The notes under the pieces are model-generated. The model was not told where the DNA came from and made no database searches. It saw nothing but the letters and a program-made list of their open reading frames with translations. Positions 1-6,667 of a stretch of 23,536 nucleotides of DNA are shown piece by piece. The stretch is from UBA3305 sp002373555 (lineage in GTDB: Bacteria > Bacillota > Clostridia > Lachnospirales > Lachnospiraceae): positions 1-23,536 of the forward strand of contig CAMOER010000038.1 in assembly GCA_946612455.1 (NCBI GenBank), written 5' to 3'. Position 1 is the stretch's first letter, and each line of letters begins with the position of its first letter. A program made the position numbers and the translations under genes.

Positions 1-1296
1 TTCACCGGTGACTTCCATGCCATCGGCGCAGCCAACAACCTGCTCGCAGCCATGCTTGACAACCATATCCAGCAGGGCAACGCGCTCGGCATCGATCCCA
101 AGGCCATTACCTGGAAGAGGGCTGTTGACATGAACGACCGTCAGCTCCGCCATATCGTGAACGGACTCGGCGGAAGAATGCAGGGCGTGCCGCGTGAAGA
201 CGGTTTTGAGATCACTGTTGCCAGCGAGATCATGGCGATCCTGTGCCTGTCAACAGATATTCCGGATCTGAAGGCCCGTCTCGGCCGCATCATCATCGGC
301 AACAATTACGAAGGCAAGCCTGTCACCGCGCATGACCTGAAGGCAGAAGGCGCCATGGCGGCTCTTCTGAAGGACGCGCTGAAGCCCAACCTTGTACAGA
401 CCCTCGAGGGAACCCCCGCATTTATTCACGGCGGCCCCTTCGCCAATATCGCACACGGCTGCAACTCCATCACAGCGACCAGAATGGCTATGAAGCTTGC
501 GGATTATACCGTTACAGAGGCCGGCTTCGCTGCAGATCTGGGCGCCGAGAAATTTATCGACATCAAGTGCCGTATGGCCGGATTCCATCCGGATGCCGTT
601 GTCATCGTCGCGACTGTCCGTGCCCTGAAGTATCACGGCGGCGTAGCCAAGGCGGATCTGAACAACGAGAATCTGGAAGCGCTTGAGAAGGGCCTTCCGA
701 ACCTGCTGCAGCATGTTTCCAACGTGAAGGATGTCTGGGGACTGCCCTGCGTCGTCGCGATCAATGCCTTCCCGACCGATACGAAGGCGGAACTGGATCT
801 TGTGGAAGCAAAATGCAAAGAACTGGGTGTCAATGTTGCACTCTCCGAAGTCTGGGCCAAGGGCGGCGAAGGCGGCATGGCGCTGGCAGAGGAAGTCGTA
901 CGTCTCTGCGATCAGCCCAACAACTTCAATTTCACCTATGAGCTTGACCAGCCGATCCAGGCAAAGCTCAGAGATATTGCGCATAAGATCTATCATGCAA
1001 AGCACCTGTATATGCTGCCACAGGCCAAGAAGAAAGCGGAAGAGATCGAGGCGCTCGGCTACGGCAATCTGCCGATCTGCGTTGCCAAGACCCAGTATTC
1101 CTTCTCGGATGATCCCAAGCTGCTCGGCGCACCTGAAGGATTCACGGTCAATGTCTCCAATGTCAAGCTCAGCTCCGGCGCAGGCTTTATCGTTGCCTAT
1201 ACCGGCGACATCATGACGATGCCCGGTCTGCCGAAGGTACCGGCTGCCGAGCGGATCGATATCGATGAGAACGGAGTCATCTCCGGTCTGTTCTAA
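1..1296 (+). CDS. fhs: Formate-tetrahydrofolate ligase, C-terminal part (5' end outside window)
   Basis: Cytoplasmic enzyme that joins formate to tetrahydrofolate using ATP, giving 10-formyl-THF for one-carbon metabolism. The reading frame is already open at base 1 and gives 431 residues. The family is usually about 555 residues, so roughly the first 125 residues, including the ATP-binding loop, lie upstream of the window. The visible part starts at TGDFHAI and carries the family signature EGTPAFIHGGPFANIAHG, followed by a conserved C-terminal half (RMAGFHPDAVVIVATVRALKYHGG-type region and SSGAGFIVAYTGDIMTMPGLP-type end). No frameshift is seen. It lies just upstream of a THF riboswitch and a folate transporter gene, so an enzyme that uses THF and the uptake system for folate are neighbours. 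The assignment is firm; the true start cannot be seen. Confidence 0.97.
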   Translation, partial: FTGDFHAIGAANNLLAAMLDNHIQQGNALGIDPKAITWKRAVDMNDRQLRHIVNGLGGRMQGVPREDGFEITVASEIMAILCLSTDIPDLKARLGRIIIGNNYEGKPVTAHDLKAEGAMAALLKDALKPNLVQTLEGTPAFIHGGPFANIAHGCNSITATRMAMKLADYTVTEAGFAADLGAEKFIDIKCRMAGFHPDAVVIVATVRALKYHGGVAKADLNNENLEALEKGLPNLLQHVSNVKDVWGLPCVVAINAFPTDTKAELDLVEAKCKELGVNVALSEVWAKGGEGGMALAEEVVRLCDQPNNFNFTYELDQPIQAKLRDIAHKIYHAKHLYMLPQAKKKAEEIEALGYGNLPICVAKTQYSFSDDPKLLGAPEGFTVNVSNVKLSSGAGFIVAYTGDIMTMPGLPKVPAAERIDIDENGVISGLF

Positions 1297-1315
1297 CTGC
1301 AATTTCAAATGTTTA

Positions 1316-1413
1316 CTGTCAGAGTAGGATGATCGCGTTAAGTGCTGCGGGATGGGAGGTTGCCCGCAGACGAAACGGAAGTGCCGTGCGGTGGTCATCC
1401 GCATCCGCTGCCA
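1316..1413 (+). promoter_or_regulatory. Class-I tetrahydrofolate (THF) riboswitch aptamer
   Basis: An RNA element that binds reduced folates and lowers expression of the downstream gene. It was recognised by its conserved core and its pairings. After a short imperfect P1 (about 1317-1322 with 1408-1413) comes AGAGTAG. GGATGA at 1327-1332 pairs perfectly with TCATCC at 1395-1400. CGCGTTAAGTG follows, then a P3 stem CTGCGG 1345-1350 with CCGCAG 1364-1369 enclosing the GATGGGA loop. Next comes the CGAAACGG segment, with a small ACGG/CCGT hairpin at 1375-1387, and the hallmark GCATCCGCTG at 1401-1410. Class-I THF riboswitches are known mainly from Clostridia and related Bacillota, upstream of folT and folate genes, which fits here. 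The element begins only about 20 bases after the fhs stop codon, so it may sit inside an fhs-folT transcript. Confidence 0.93.
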
Positions 1414-1422
1414 CAGAAGGAG

Positions 1423-1462
1423 AAAAACTCCTTTCGTGGCAAACGTCACGAAAGGAGTTTTT
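1423..1462 (+). promoter_or_regulatory. Riboswitch expression platform: hairpin hiding the folT ribosome site
   Basis: AAAAACTCCTTTCGTG (1423-1438) is perfectly complementary to CACGAAAGGAGTTTTT (1447-1462), with an 8-base loop. The right arm contains the AAAGGAG Shine-Dalgarno (1451-1457) for the start codon at 1466, and it ends in five Ts. The hairpin can therefore block ribosome access, stop transcription as an intrinsic terminator, or both. It lies about 10 bases after the aptamer. The structure is directly visible; which mechanism dominates is inference. Confidence 0.85.
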
Positions 1463-1465
1463 ATA

Positions 1466-1987
1466 ATGTCCGACAAGAAAAATGTAAGATTCGATACCAG
1501 AACGCTGGCTGTCCTGGGCGTACTGACCGCAATGGAGATCATTCTCTCCAGATTTCTCTCGCTTTCGGCCTGGAATGTAAAGATCGGCTTCAGTTTTGTG
1601 CCGGTCGTGATCGCGGCAATGATGTACGGGCCGCTTGGCGGCGGCGCAGTCGCGGCTGCCGGCGATCTGCTGGGGGCTGTCCTGTTCCCGATCGGGCCGT
1701 ATTTTCCGGGCTTCACGCTGACAGCTTTCCTGACCGGCGTAGTTTTCGGTCTGTTCCTGCACAGGAAAAGAGATCTTAAAAATATCCTTTTCGCAGTCGG
1801 GATCAACCAGTTCATTCTGAGCCTTTTCCTGAATACGCTCTGGATCTCTGTCCTTTATGGCTCACCTTACGGGCCGCTCCTGATCACCAGGATCTTCCAG
1901 TCCGTGCTTCTGGCCGTGGTGCAGTTCGTGGTGATCAAGGCGATCGAGAGAGTGCCTGCGCTGCTGCTGCGACAGGCTGTCGTCTGA
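1466..1987 (+). CDS. folT: Folate ECF transporter S component (FolT family)
   Basis: Substrate-binding membrane subunit of an energy-coupling-factor transporter for folate. It would work with EcfT and two ATPases encoded elsewhere. The product is 173 residues, the usual S-component size, and very hydrophobic, with about five or six membrane segments. It contains the FolT-type region KIGFSFVPVVIAAMMYGP, then GDLLGAVLFPIGPYFPGFT near residues 67-85. I chose ATG 1466, which has AAAGGAG at 1451-1457; the frame is open further upstream, but that would run through the riboswitch. The THF riboswitch directly upstream independently supports folate as substrate and implies repression when reduced folate is plentiful. 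The gene is followed by a strong terminator. Confidence 0.94.
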   Translation: MSDKKNVRFDTRTLAVLGVLTAMEIILSRFLSLSAWNVKIGFSFVPVVIAAMMYGPLGGGAVAAAGDLLGAVLFPIGPYFPGFTLTAFLTGVVFGLFLHRKRDLKNILFAVGINQFILSLFLNTLWISVLYGSPYGPLLITRIFQSVLLAVVQFVVIKAIERVPALLLRQAVV

Positions 1988-2058
1988 TAAAAGTGAACAG
2001 ACATTCGATTTTTTGCCTGCATCCATTGACAAAAAACAGAAATAAAGCTAATCTAAAA

Positions 2059-2092
2059 GCGGTCACGCGATAAGCGTGACCGCCGATTTTTT
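2059..2092 (+). terminator. Intrinsic terminator after folT
   Basis: GCGGTCACGC (2059-2068) pairs perfectly with GCGTGACCGC (2074-2083) around a GATAA loop. Six Ts follow at 2087-2092. On the opposite strand the same hairpin is followed by TTTTAGATT, so it may also stop the convergent metalloregulator transcript. Confidence 0.9.
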
Positions 2093-2110
2093 CAGGTCAG
2101 ATATGTAAGT

Positions 2111-2536
2111 CTATGAAGCCGGGCAGGAATCCTTGTTCAGGCAGTCGGCATCACACGGAGAGTAGGCAGTGGAAGTCTCCTTGATATGGCGCTTGATGGC
2201 ATCAAATGTTTCCTTGCTCAGCACATGCTCCATGCGGCAGGCATCATCCGATGCGATCTGTGCGTCCACGCCGAGCGTCTCGAGCCAGTGGGAGATGACT
2301 TCGTGTCTCTCGTAGATCGATTCGCCGATCGCGAGTCCGGATTCGGTAAGAGTAATGAATCCTGCCGGGGAAACTTCGATATGTCCTTTCTGCCGGAGAT
2401 TCTTCATCGCCACGCTGACGCTGGGTTTGGTGAAATTCAGCTCGGTAGCGATATCCACGGAGCGGACCACGGGAAGCTTCTTGCTCAAACGATAGATCGT
2501 TTCAAGATAGTTTTCTGCAGATTCATTGACGTTCAT
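2111..2536 (-). CDS. DtxR/MntR-family metal-dependent transcriptional regulator
   Basis: A DNA-binding repressor that senses iron or manganese; 141 residues, the short MntR-like form without an SH3 domain. Residues 1-65 form a winged helix-turn-helix (SVDIATELNFTKPSVSVAMKNL). Residues 70-122 form the dimerisation and metal-binding part, with H78, C100, E103 and H104 (CRMEHVLSKETFDAI). Aligned by eye to Bacillus MntR, N9 replaces Asp8 and C100 replaces Glu99; a Cys at that place is DtxR-like and favours iron. The C-terminus carries three extra cysteines (C128, C132, C138). The start ATG (2534-2536) is preceded on the minus strand by GAAGGAG with a 7-base gap. The gene is divergent from greA, and its upstream region has a candidate operator. 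Family is sure, metal and targets are not. Confidence 0.9.
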   Translation of the reverse strand: MNVNESAENYLETIYRLSKKLPVVRSVDIATELNFTKPSVSVAMKNLRQKGHIEVSPAGFITLTESGLAIGESIYERHEVISHWLETLGVDAQIASDDACRMEHVLSKETFDAIKRHIKETSTAYSPCDADCLNKDSCPAS

Positions 2537-2580
2537 TTCGTTGCTCCTTCGACTAATTTCAGTGAGTTACATCTGATTTT

Positions 2581-2615
2581 AGTTAGAGCATAACATACAT
2601 ATCTAACTTTTGCAA
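2581..2615 (-). promoter_or_regulatory. Putative metalloregulator promoter with overlapping inverted repeat
   Basis: On the minus strand TTGCAA (2615-2610) and TATGCT (2592-2587) are separated by 17 bases, a fair sigma-70-type promoter for the DtxR-like gene. An inverted repeat AGTTAGA (2581-2587) / TCTAACT (2602-2608) covers the spacer and the -10 box, as expected for an autoregulatory operator. The same 89-base gap must also serve greA on the + strand, for which I see only a weak promoter (TTACAT 2567-2572, TAACAT 2591-2596, spacer 18). The operator role is inference. Confidence 0.45.
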
Positions 2616-2625
2616 GGAGGAACTT

Positions 2626-3132
2626 ATGAGCCGTGAGGTTTATACGAAAAGCGATATAGAGAAGATGGAAGCGGAGATCGAGCACCGCAGGCTGGTGGTC
2701 CGGAAAGAGGCGATCGAAGCCGTGAAGGAAGCCAGGGCGCAGGGGGATCTGTCCGAAAACTTTGAGTATTATGCCGCCAAGAGAGAGAAGAACCGCAACG
2801 AGAGCCGGATCAAATATCTGGAGCGGCTGGTCCGAAATGCGACGGTCGTCGATGATTCCTCCGCCGAGGATGAAGTCGGGATCAACAATGAAGTCGAGGT
2901 CTTTATCCCGATGATGAACGAGACGCAGACCTTCCGCCTGGTCACCTCCATCCGCGGCAATTCGCTGAAGAAGCACATCAGTGTGGAATCACCGGTCGGG
3001 AAAGCGCTTCTGGGACACAAGGTCGGGGATACGGTCACCGTTCATGTCAGCAGCGACGTAGAGTATGACATGGAGATCCGGAAGCTGACCAAGGGCTTTG
3101 ATGACAGTGACGATGAGATAAGGAGATACTGA
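2626..3132 (+). CDS. greA: Transcription elongation factor GreA
   Basis: Binds stalled, backtracked RNA polymerase and stimulates cleavage of the nascent RNA, so that elongation can resume. The product is 168 residues (E. coli GreA is 158). The N-terminal coiled coil (about 1-75) carries the catalytic tip GDLSENFEYYAAKRE, with D41 and E44 at the same positions as in E. coli. The C-terminal FKBP-like domain follows, with SPVGKALLGHKVGDTVTV. The start ATG has GGAGG at 2616-2620, about 5 bases upstream. It is the first gene of a tightly spaced + strand operon; the next gene starts 3 bases after its stop. The acidic tail (DDSDDEIRRY) is a little longer than usual. GreA rather than GreB follows from the sequence style and the Gram-positive context. 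Confidence 0.94.
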   Translation: MSREVYTKSDIEKMEAEIEHRRLVVRKEAIEAVKEARAQGDLSENFEYYAAKREKNRNESRIKYLERLVRNATVVDDSSAEDEVGINNEVEVFIPMMNETQTFRLVTSIRGNSLKKHISVESPVGKALLGHKVGDTVTVHVSSDVEYDMEIRKLTKGFDDSDDEIRRY

Positions 3133-3135
3133 TCC

Positions 3136-3903
3136 ATGAAGAAGCTGATTTCCTGGAATGTCAACGGACTGAGAGCCTGCGTGGGAAAGGATTTTCTGCC
3201 GCAGATGGCAGCACTGGATGCGGACTGCATCTGCCTTCAGGAGACCAAACTACAGGCCGGACAGATCGATCTCGAGATGCCGGGGTATGAGAGCTACTGG
3301 AATTATGCCGAGAAGAAGGGCTATTCCGGGACAGCGATCTTTACAAGGGTCAAGCCGCTTTCGGTCTCGTACGGCCTCGGCATTCCCGAACACGATCATG
3401 AGGGACGGGTGATCCGTCTGGAATTTGAGGATTATTATCTCATCACCTGTTATACACCCAATTCACAGGACGGTCTGGCGCGGCTCGCTTACCGCATGGA
3501 ATGGGAGGACGCCTTCCGGGCGTATCTGCTTGAATGTGAGAAGACAAAGCCTGTCGTGGTCTGCGGGGATCTGAACGTGGCGCATCGGGAGATCGACCTG
3601 AAGAATCCGAAGACGAACCGGAAGAATGCCGGCTTCACGGATGAAGAACGCGGGAAATTCACCGAATTGCTGGAGGCCGGTTTTATTGACACATTCCGGT
3701 ATTTCTATCCGGACCGGGAAGGGATATACTCATGGTGGAGCTACCGCTTTAAGGCCAGAGAGAAGAATGCCGGATGGCGCATCGACTATTTCGTCACATC
3801 GGCATCTCTTGCGGACAGACTTGTGTCCGCGGATATTCACAATGAAATCTTCGGCTCGGACCACTGTCCGGTCGAACTCGTAATAAAAGATCAGGGAGAA
3901 TAA
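3136..3903 (+). CDS. xth: Exodeoxyribonuclease III / AP endonuclease (ExoA/Xth family)
   Basis: Base-excision-repair enzyme that cuts DNA at abasic sites and has 3'-exonuclease and 3'-phosphatase activity. The product is 255 residues, the normal length. The complete exonuclease-endonuclease-phosphatase active site can be read: N8 in ISWNVNGLRA, E36 in LQETK, D145 and N147 in GDLNVAH, then YSWWSYR, WRIDYF, and D242-H243 in GSDHCPV. Start ATG 3136 has AAGGAG at 3120-3125. It lies 3 bases after greA and 1 base before the HAD gene, so it is clearly within the operon. With sbcCD and nth downstream it is one of several DNA repair genes in the window. Confidence 0.96.
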   Translation: MKKLISWNVNGLRACVGKDFLPQMAALDADCICLQETKLQAGQIDLEMPGYESYWNYAEKKGYSGTAIFTRVKPLSVSYGLGIPEHDHEGRVIRLEFEDYYLITCYTPNSQDGLARLAYRMEWEDAFRAYLLECEKTKPVVVCGDLNVAHREIDLKNPKTNRKNAGFTDEERGKFTELLEAGFIDTFRYFYPDREGIYSWWSYRFKAREKNAGWRIDYFVTSASLADRLVSADIHNEIFGSDHCPVELVIKDQGE

Positions 3904-3904
3904 A

Positions 3905-4720
3905 TTGTCAGAGATCAGAATGATAGCAAGTGATATAGACGGAACGATCCTGCCGGCCGGAGACAAAGAGATTCCGGCGGGCATCGTGGAGACGTTCCGG
4001 GAAGCGGCCGCGTCGGGGATCGTTGTGGTTCCCTCGACGGGACGGCTGTATTCCAATATGCCGAAACAGCTGCTGGAAGTACCGGAGATCCGGTATTTCA
4101 TTACAAGCAACGGCGCCTGCGTTATTGACAGGAAGGCAGGCGGTCCGGTGTATCAGCAGCTGATCCCTGCGGCGCTCGGTGCGGAACTTCTCCGGAAGCT
4201 TTCCCGCTATCATGTCTATACCAGCATCTATCTGACCGACGGCGTGTATAACTGGTCGGTGCTTCCCGAAGAACTGAATGTCAATTATGCTTACCGGATC
4301 CCGTTCTTTTCGCAGAATCCGAAGGAGGATCTGCCGGGGTTCGTGGAAGCGCACGGCGTCCCCGTGGAGAAGATCTTTACGGCCATCTTTGATTATGAAG
4401 AGAAGGAGCAGATCCGCAGGGATCTGGCGGATATTCCGGGCATCCGCGTGACGACCTCCACGAAATGGAATCTGGAGGTGAATGCCGTCCATGCGGATAA
4501 GGGGACTGCCGTCCGTTGGCTTTCCGGCCGCCTCGGTATTCCCGCAGAGAACATCCTCGCGATGGGCGATAACGAGAACGATCTTACCATGCTTGATTAT
4601 GCGGGCGTAAAGGCGGTCCCCGGCAATGCGTCCCCGGCGCTGCGAGGTTTTTCTGCGCATCGTCTGCCGGACGTGCGGACAGAGGAAGCCGTCCGCTTCC
4701 TGAGAGCGCTTCTTTTCTGA
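3905..4720 (+). CDS. Cof-type HAD-superfamily phosphatase
   Basis: A haloacid-dehalogenase-fold hydrolase of the Cof/YbiV class (HAD-IIB). These are cytoplasmic Mg-dependent phosphatases, often acting on sugar phosphates or flavin/PLP-type phosphates; the substrate here cannot be told. The product is 271 residues. Motif I is SDIDGT with D10 and D12, motif II is around STGR, motif III is K199 in HADKGTAVRWL, and motif IV is GDNENDLTML (221-230). The C2-type cap lies between about residues 85 and 190. The start is TTG 3905, chosen because GGGAG at 3894-3898 is 6 bases upstream; the next ATG (3920) would begin inside the first strand. It begins 1 base after the previous stop. Confidence 0.9.
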   Translation: MSEIRMIASDIDGTILPAGDKEIPAGIVETFREAAASGIVVVPSTGRLYSNMPKQLLEVPEIRYFITSNGACVIDRKAGGPVYQQLIPAALGAELLRKLSRYHVYTSIYLTDGVYNWSVLPEELNVNYAYRIPFFSQNPKEDLPGFVEAHGVPVEKIFTAIFDYEEKEQIRRDLADIPGIRVTTSTKWNLEVNAVHADKGTAVRWLSGRLGIPAENILAMGDNENDLTMLDYAGVKAVPGNASPALRGFSAHRLPDVRTEEAVRFLRALLF

Positions 4721-4735
4721 TCCGGAGGTGCAGCA

Positions 4736-6667
4736 GTGAGACTGTCGGAGCTTGCGGAATATGCAAAAAATAAATACGGCATCCGGGAAGAGCATAAGTG
4801 GGCTGATTTTCCCGGATTTTCTGTACTCACGGATCCGTTTTCCGGCAAATGGGCCGCTCTTCTGATGCAGAAATGGGATCAGGAGACCGGTGAGATCACG
4901 GAACGCTGCGATATCAAATGCGGCAGACAGACGCTGTCCGAATATGACCTGCCGTATCTTACGGAATCGTACCGCATGCGCGGGCAGAAATGGATCGGTG
5001 TCCGGATGGATGAGAATACGGATGCCGAACTGATCTTTTCTCTGTTCGACCGGGCTGTCCGCTCGGGGGAACAGCGGGGCTATACGATCTCGCTGGGTGC
5101 CGCAGCAGACCGGAAAGAGACGGTGTTCGGAACTGTGCCGATCCGGCGTGGGCCGGGTGTAAAGACCGCACCGGATCCGGATATGCCCGACATGATCCGG
5201 GATATGATCCGGCTGTATGAATACGGCGACGGCTCCTTTCACCAGAAGTGCAAGAACTTCTATCTGCAGGGAATGTTCATGAAGGACTACGAGGACGACT
5301 ATCCGTTCCCCGGACAGTTCTCCATGTATTTTCCGACGTATCACGATCTGAATCACAGACAGCTGCGGGGCTACTTTTCGTGGCGGAAGGACGTCCGGCA
5401 CGGTGTCTTCCGCGCCATCCCCACATCGGCTGCCTATATTTATATCTTTGAACTGATCAACGGCATCGGCGTATCCTCGGCGGAGGAAAGCGTCCGGAAG
5501 CTCGGGGAATTCGAAGCCGGCTTTATTGATTCCGGCATCGGAGCGCAGGATATGAAGAAAAATATCCGCCGCTGGATGCTCGATCTTTCCGTCGTGCATG
5601 CGCTGCCCGCGGAAAGCGCAGTCCGGAATGCGGATCCGGCGATGATCCGGCGTGATATGGACATCGCTGTTCTGAAGGAACCGGAGAAGCATTCCGATGC
5701 GGAGGTATGTGCGGCGCTGGCTTTGTTTGCCGGTGCAAAAACGGAGAATTCTCCGGTCGTAAAACAGTTCGGCGGGCGGGGCCTGCATCTCTTCGCCGAA
5801 GTGTGGCGTTCGCTGTTCCGGCATTACGGGAACCGGGAAGGCGATATTTTTACGCTCTGCTTCGGCGCCCGGCAGCGATATCCGTGGCATCCGCTTTCCA
5901 ATGCGGTCTATTTCGACCGGGGAAAGAAACAGGAGAATACGGTCTATGTGCTGAACGCCTGCCGCAGGTATCTCTGCAGGGACGGCCGCTGGACTGAGGA
6001 ATGCTATGATAGTCTGCAGTTCGATCAGAAGAAGATGCGTGCGATCTGGCATGAAACAGACCGGATCCTGCGGAAATATCTGAAGACGGGGCATTATCTG
6101 AAGGCAAAAGCGGAAGAGGCCTGGGTATCTCCCTATACCGAAGCTGCTGTACAGGCGGATATCCGGGCGCAGGAGGAGGCGGCCAGGCCGAAGATCACGA
6201 TCGATCTTTCCGGCCTGTCAAAGATCCGGGAGGATGCCATCGTGACAAGAGACAGTCTGCTGACGGAAGCGGATCTGGACATGGATGAGAGCGTACAGTT
6301 CTCTGCCGGGGAAAAGAGTCTGCCGGCGGAAAAGAGCCTGCCGGCGGAAGATGCACGCACAGAGATCGGGCAGGAAGAACAGCCTGCCGCACCGGAGACC
6401 GTCCCCGCCGCCGCAGTCCTGCTGTCCGGGATCCGTCCGGATCCGGTGTATATCCGGATCCTGCAGAGCCTGCTTGCGGGCGTGTATCCCAACAATATTA
6501 TCAGGGAAGAACATATCCTGCCGTCTGTCGCCGCGGATGCCGTCAATGAGGCCTTCTTCGATGACTTTGGCGACAGTATCGTGGAATGTGACGGTGACAG
6601 GCTGATGCTTGTTGAAGACTATATCGAAGATGTAAGGGAATTGCTTGAGGAGATGACGAATGGCTGA
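4736..6667 (+). CDS. TerB-N / TerB-C domain protein with N-terminal MmcQ/YjbR-like domain
   Basis: A 643-residue protein of no established function. Residues about 20-110 resemble the MmcQ/YjbR fold (KWADFPGF, GKWAALLM, DIKCG, RMRGQKWIGV). Residues about 155-360 look like TerB-N, with the typical MYFPTYHDLNHRQLRGYFSWR stretch around 197-217, followed by a region containing YPWHPLSNAVYFD. A low-complexity Glu/Pro/Ala linker follows (about 520-565). The C-terminal part looks like TerB-C (IREEHILPSVAADAVNEAFFDDFGD and onward). TerB-family domains are known from tellurite/stress and anti-phage gene neighbourhoods. No membrane segment or nuclease motif is seen. GTG 4736 is preceded by GGAGG at 4724-4728. 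Its last 8 bases overlap the ATPase gene, suggesting coupled translation and a shared complex. TerB-N/C assignment is fairly confident, the YjbR resemblance less so. Confidence 0.82.
   Translation: MRLSELAEYAKNKYGIREEHKWADFPGFSVLTDPFSGKWAALLMQKWDQETGEITERCDIKCGRQTLSEYDLPYLTESYRMRGQKWIGVRMDENTDAELIFSLFDRAVRSGEQRGYTISLGAAADRKETVFGTVPIRRGPGVKTAPDPDMPDMIRDMIRLYEYGDGSFHQKCKNFYLQGMFMKDYEDDYPFPGQFSMYFPTYHDLNHRQLRGYFSWRKDVRHGVFRAIPTSAAYIYIFELINGIGVSSAEESVRKLGEFEAGFIDSGIGAQDMKKNIRRWMLDLSVVHALPAESAVRNADPAMIRRDMDIAVLKEPEKHSDAEVCAALALFAGAKTENSPVVKQFGGRGLHLFAEVWRSLFRHYGNREGDIFTLCFGARQRYPWHPLSNAVYFDRGKKQENTVYVLNACRRYLCRDGRWTEECYDSLQFDQKKMRAIWHETDRILRKYLKTGHYLKAKAEEAWVSPYTEAAVQADIRAQEEAARPKITIDLSGLSKIREDAIVTRDSLLTEADLDMDESVQFSAGEKSLPAEKSLPAEDARTEIGQEEQPAAPETVPAAAVLLSGIRPDPVYIRILQSLLAGVYPNNIIREEHILPSVAADAVNEAFFDDFGDSIVECDGDRLMLVEDYIEDVRELLEEMTNG
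6311..6346 (+). repeat. 18-bp tandem duplication inside the TerB-protein linker
   Basis: GAAAAGAGTCTGCCGGCG (6311-6328) is followed immediately by GAAAAGAGCCTGCCGGCG (6329-6346), with one mismatch. In frame it encodes EKSLPA twice, in the low-complexity linker before the TerB-C region. It looks like a small, length-variable spacer. Confidence 0.85.

Noticed and set aside
1352..1465. An N-terminally extended folT reading from 1352.
   Set aside because: The extension is the translated riboswitch and hairpin (Arg/Lys-rich nonsense). The real start at 1466 has its own AAAGGAG.
250..1815. A 521-codon minus-strand open frame opposite fhs, the riboswitch and folT.
   Set aside because: It runs through a structured riboswitch and two clear genes on the other strand and has no domain signature.
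3908..6094. A 728-codon open frame on the minus strand, opposite the HAD and TerB genes.
   Set aside because: It lies entirely antisense to two well-supported genes, shows no recognisable motif, and crosses their boundary without regard to the ribosome site. G+C-rich codon use commonly leaves the opposite frame open.
6311..6346. Short direct repeats as a CRISPR array or attachment site.
   Set aside because: The units are adjacent, in frame and without spacers. Nothing elsewhere in the window looks like a repeat-spacer array or an integrase gene.
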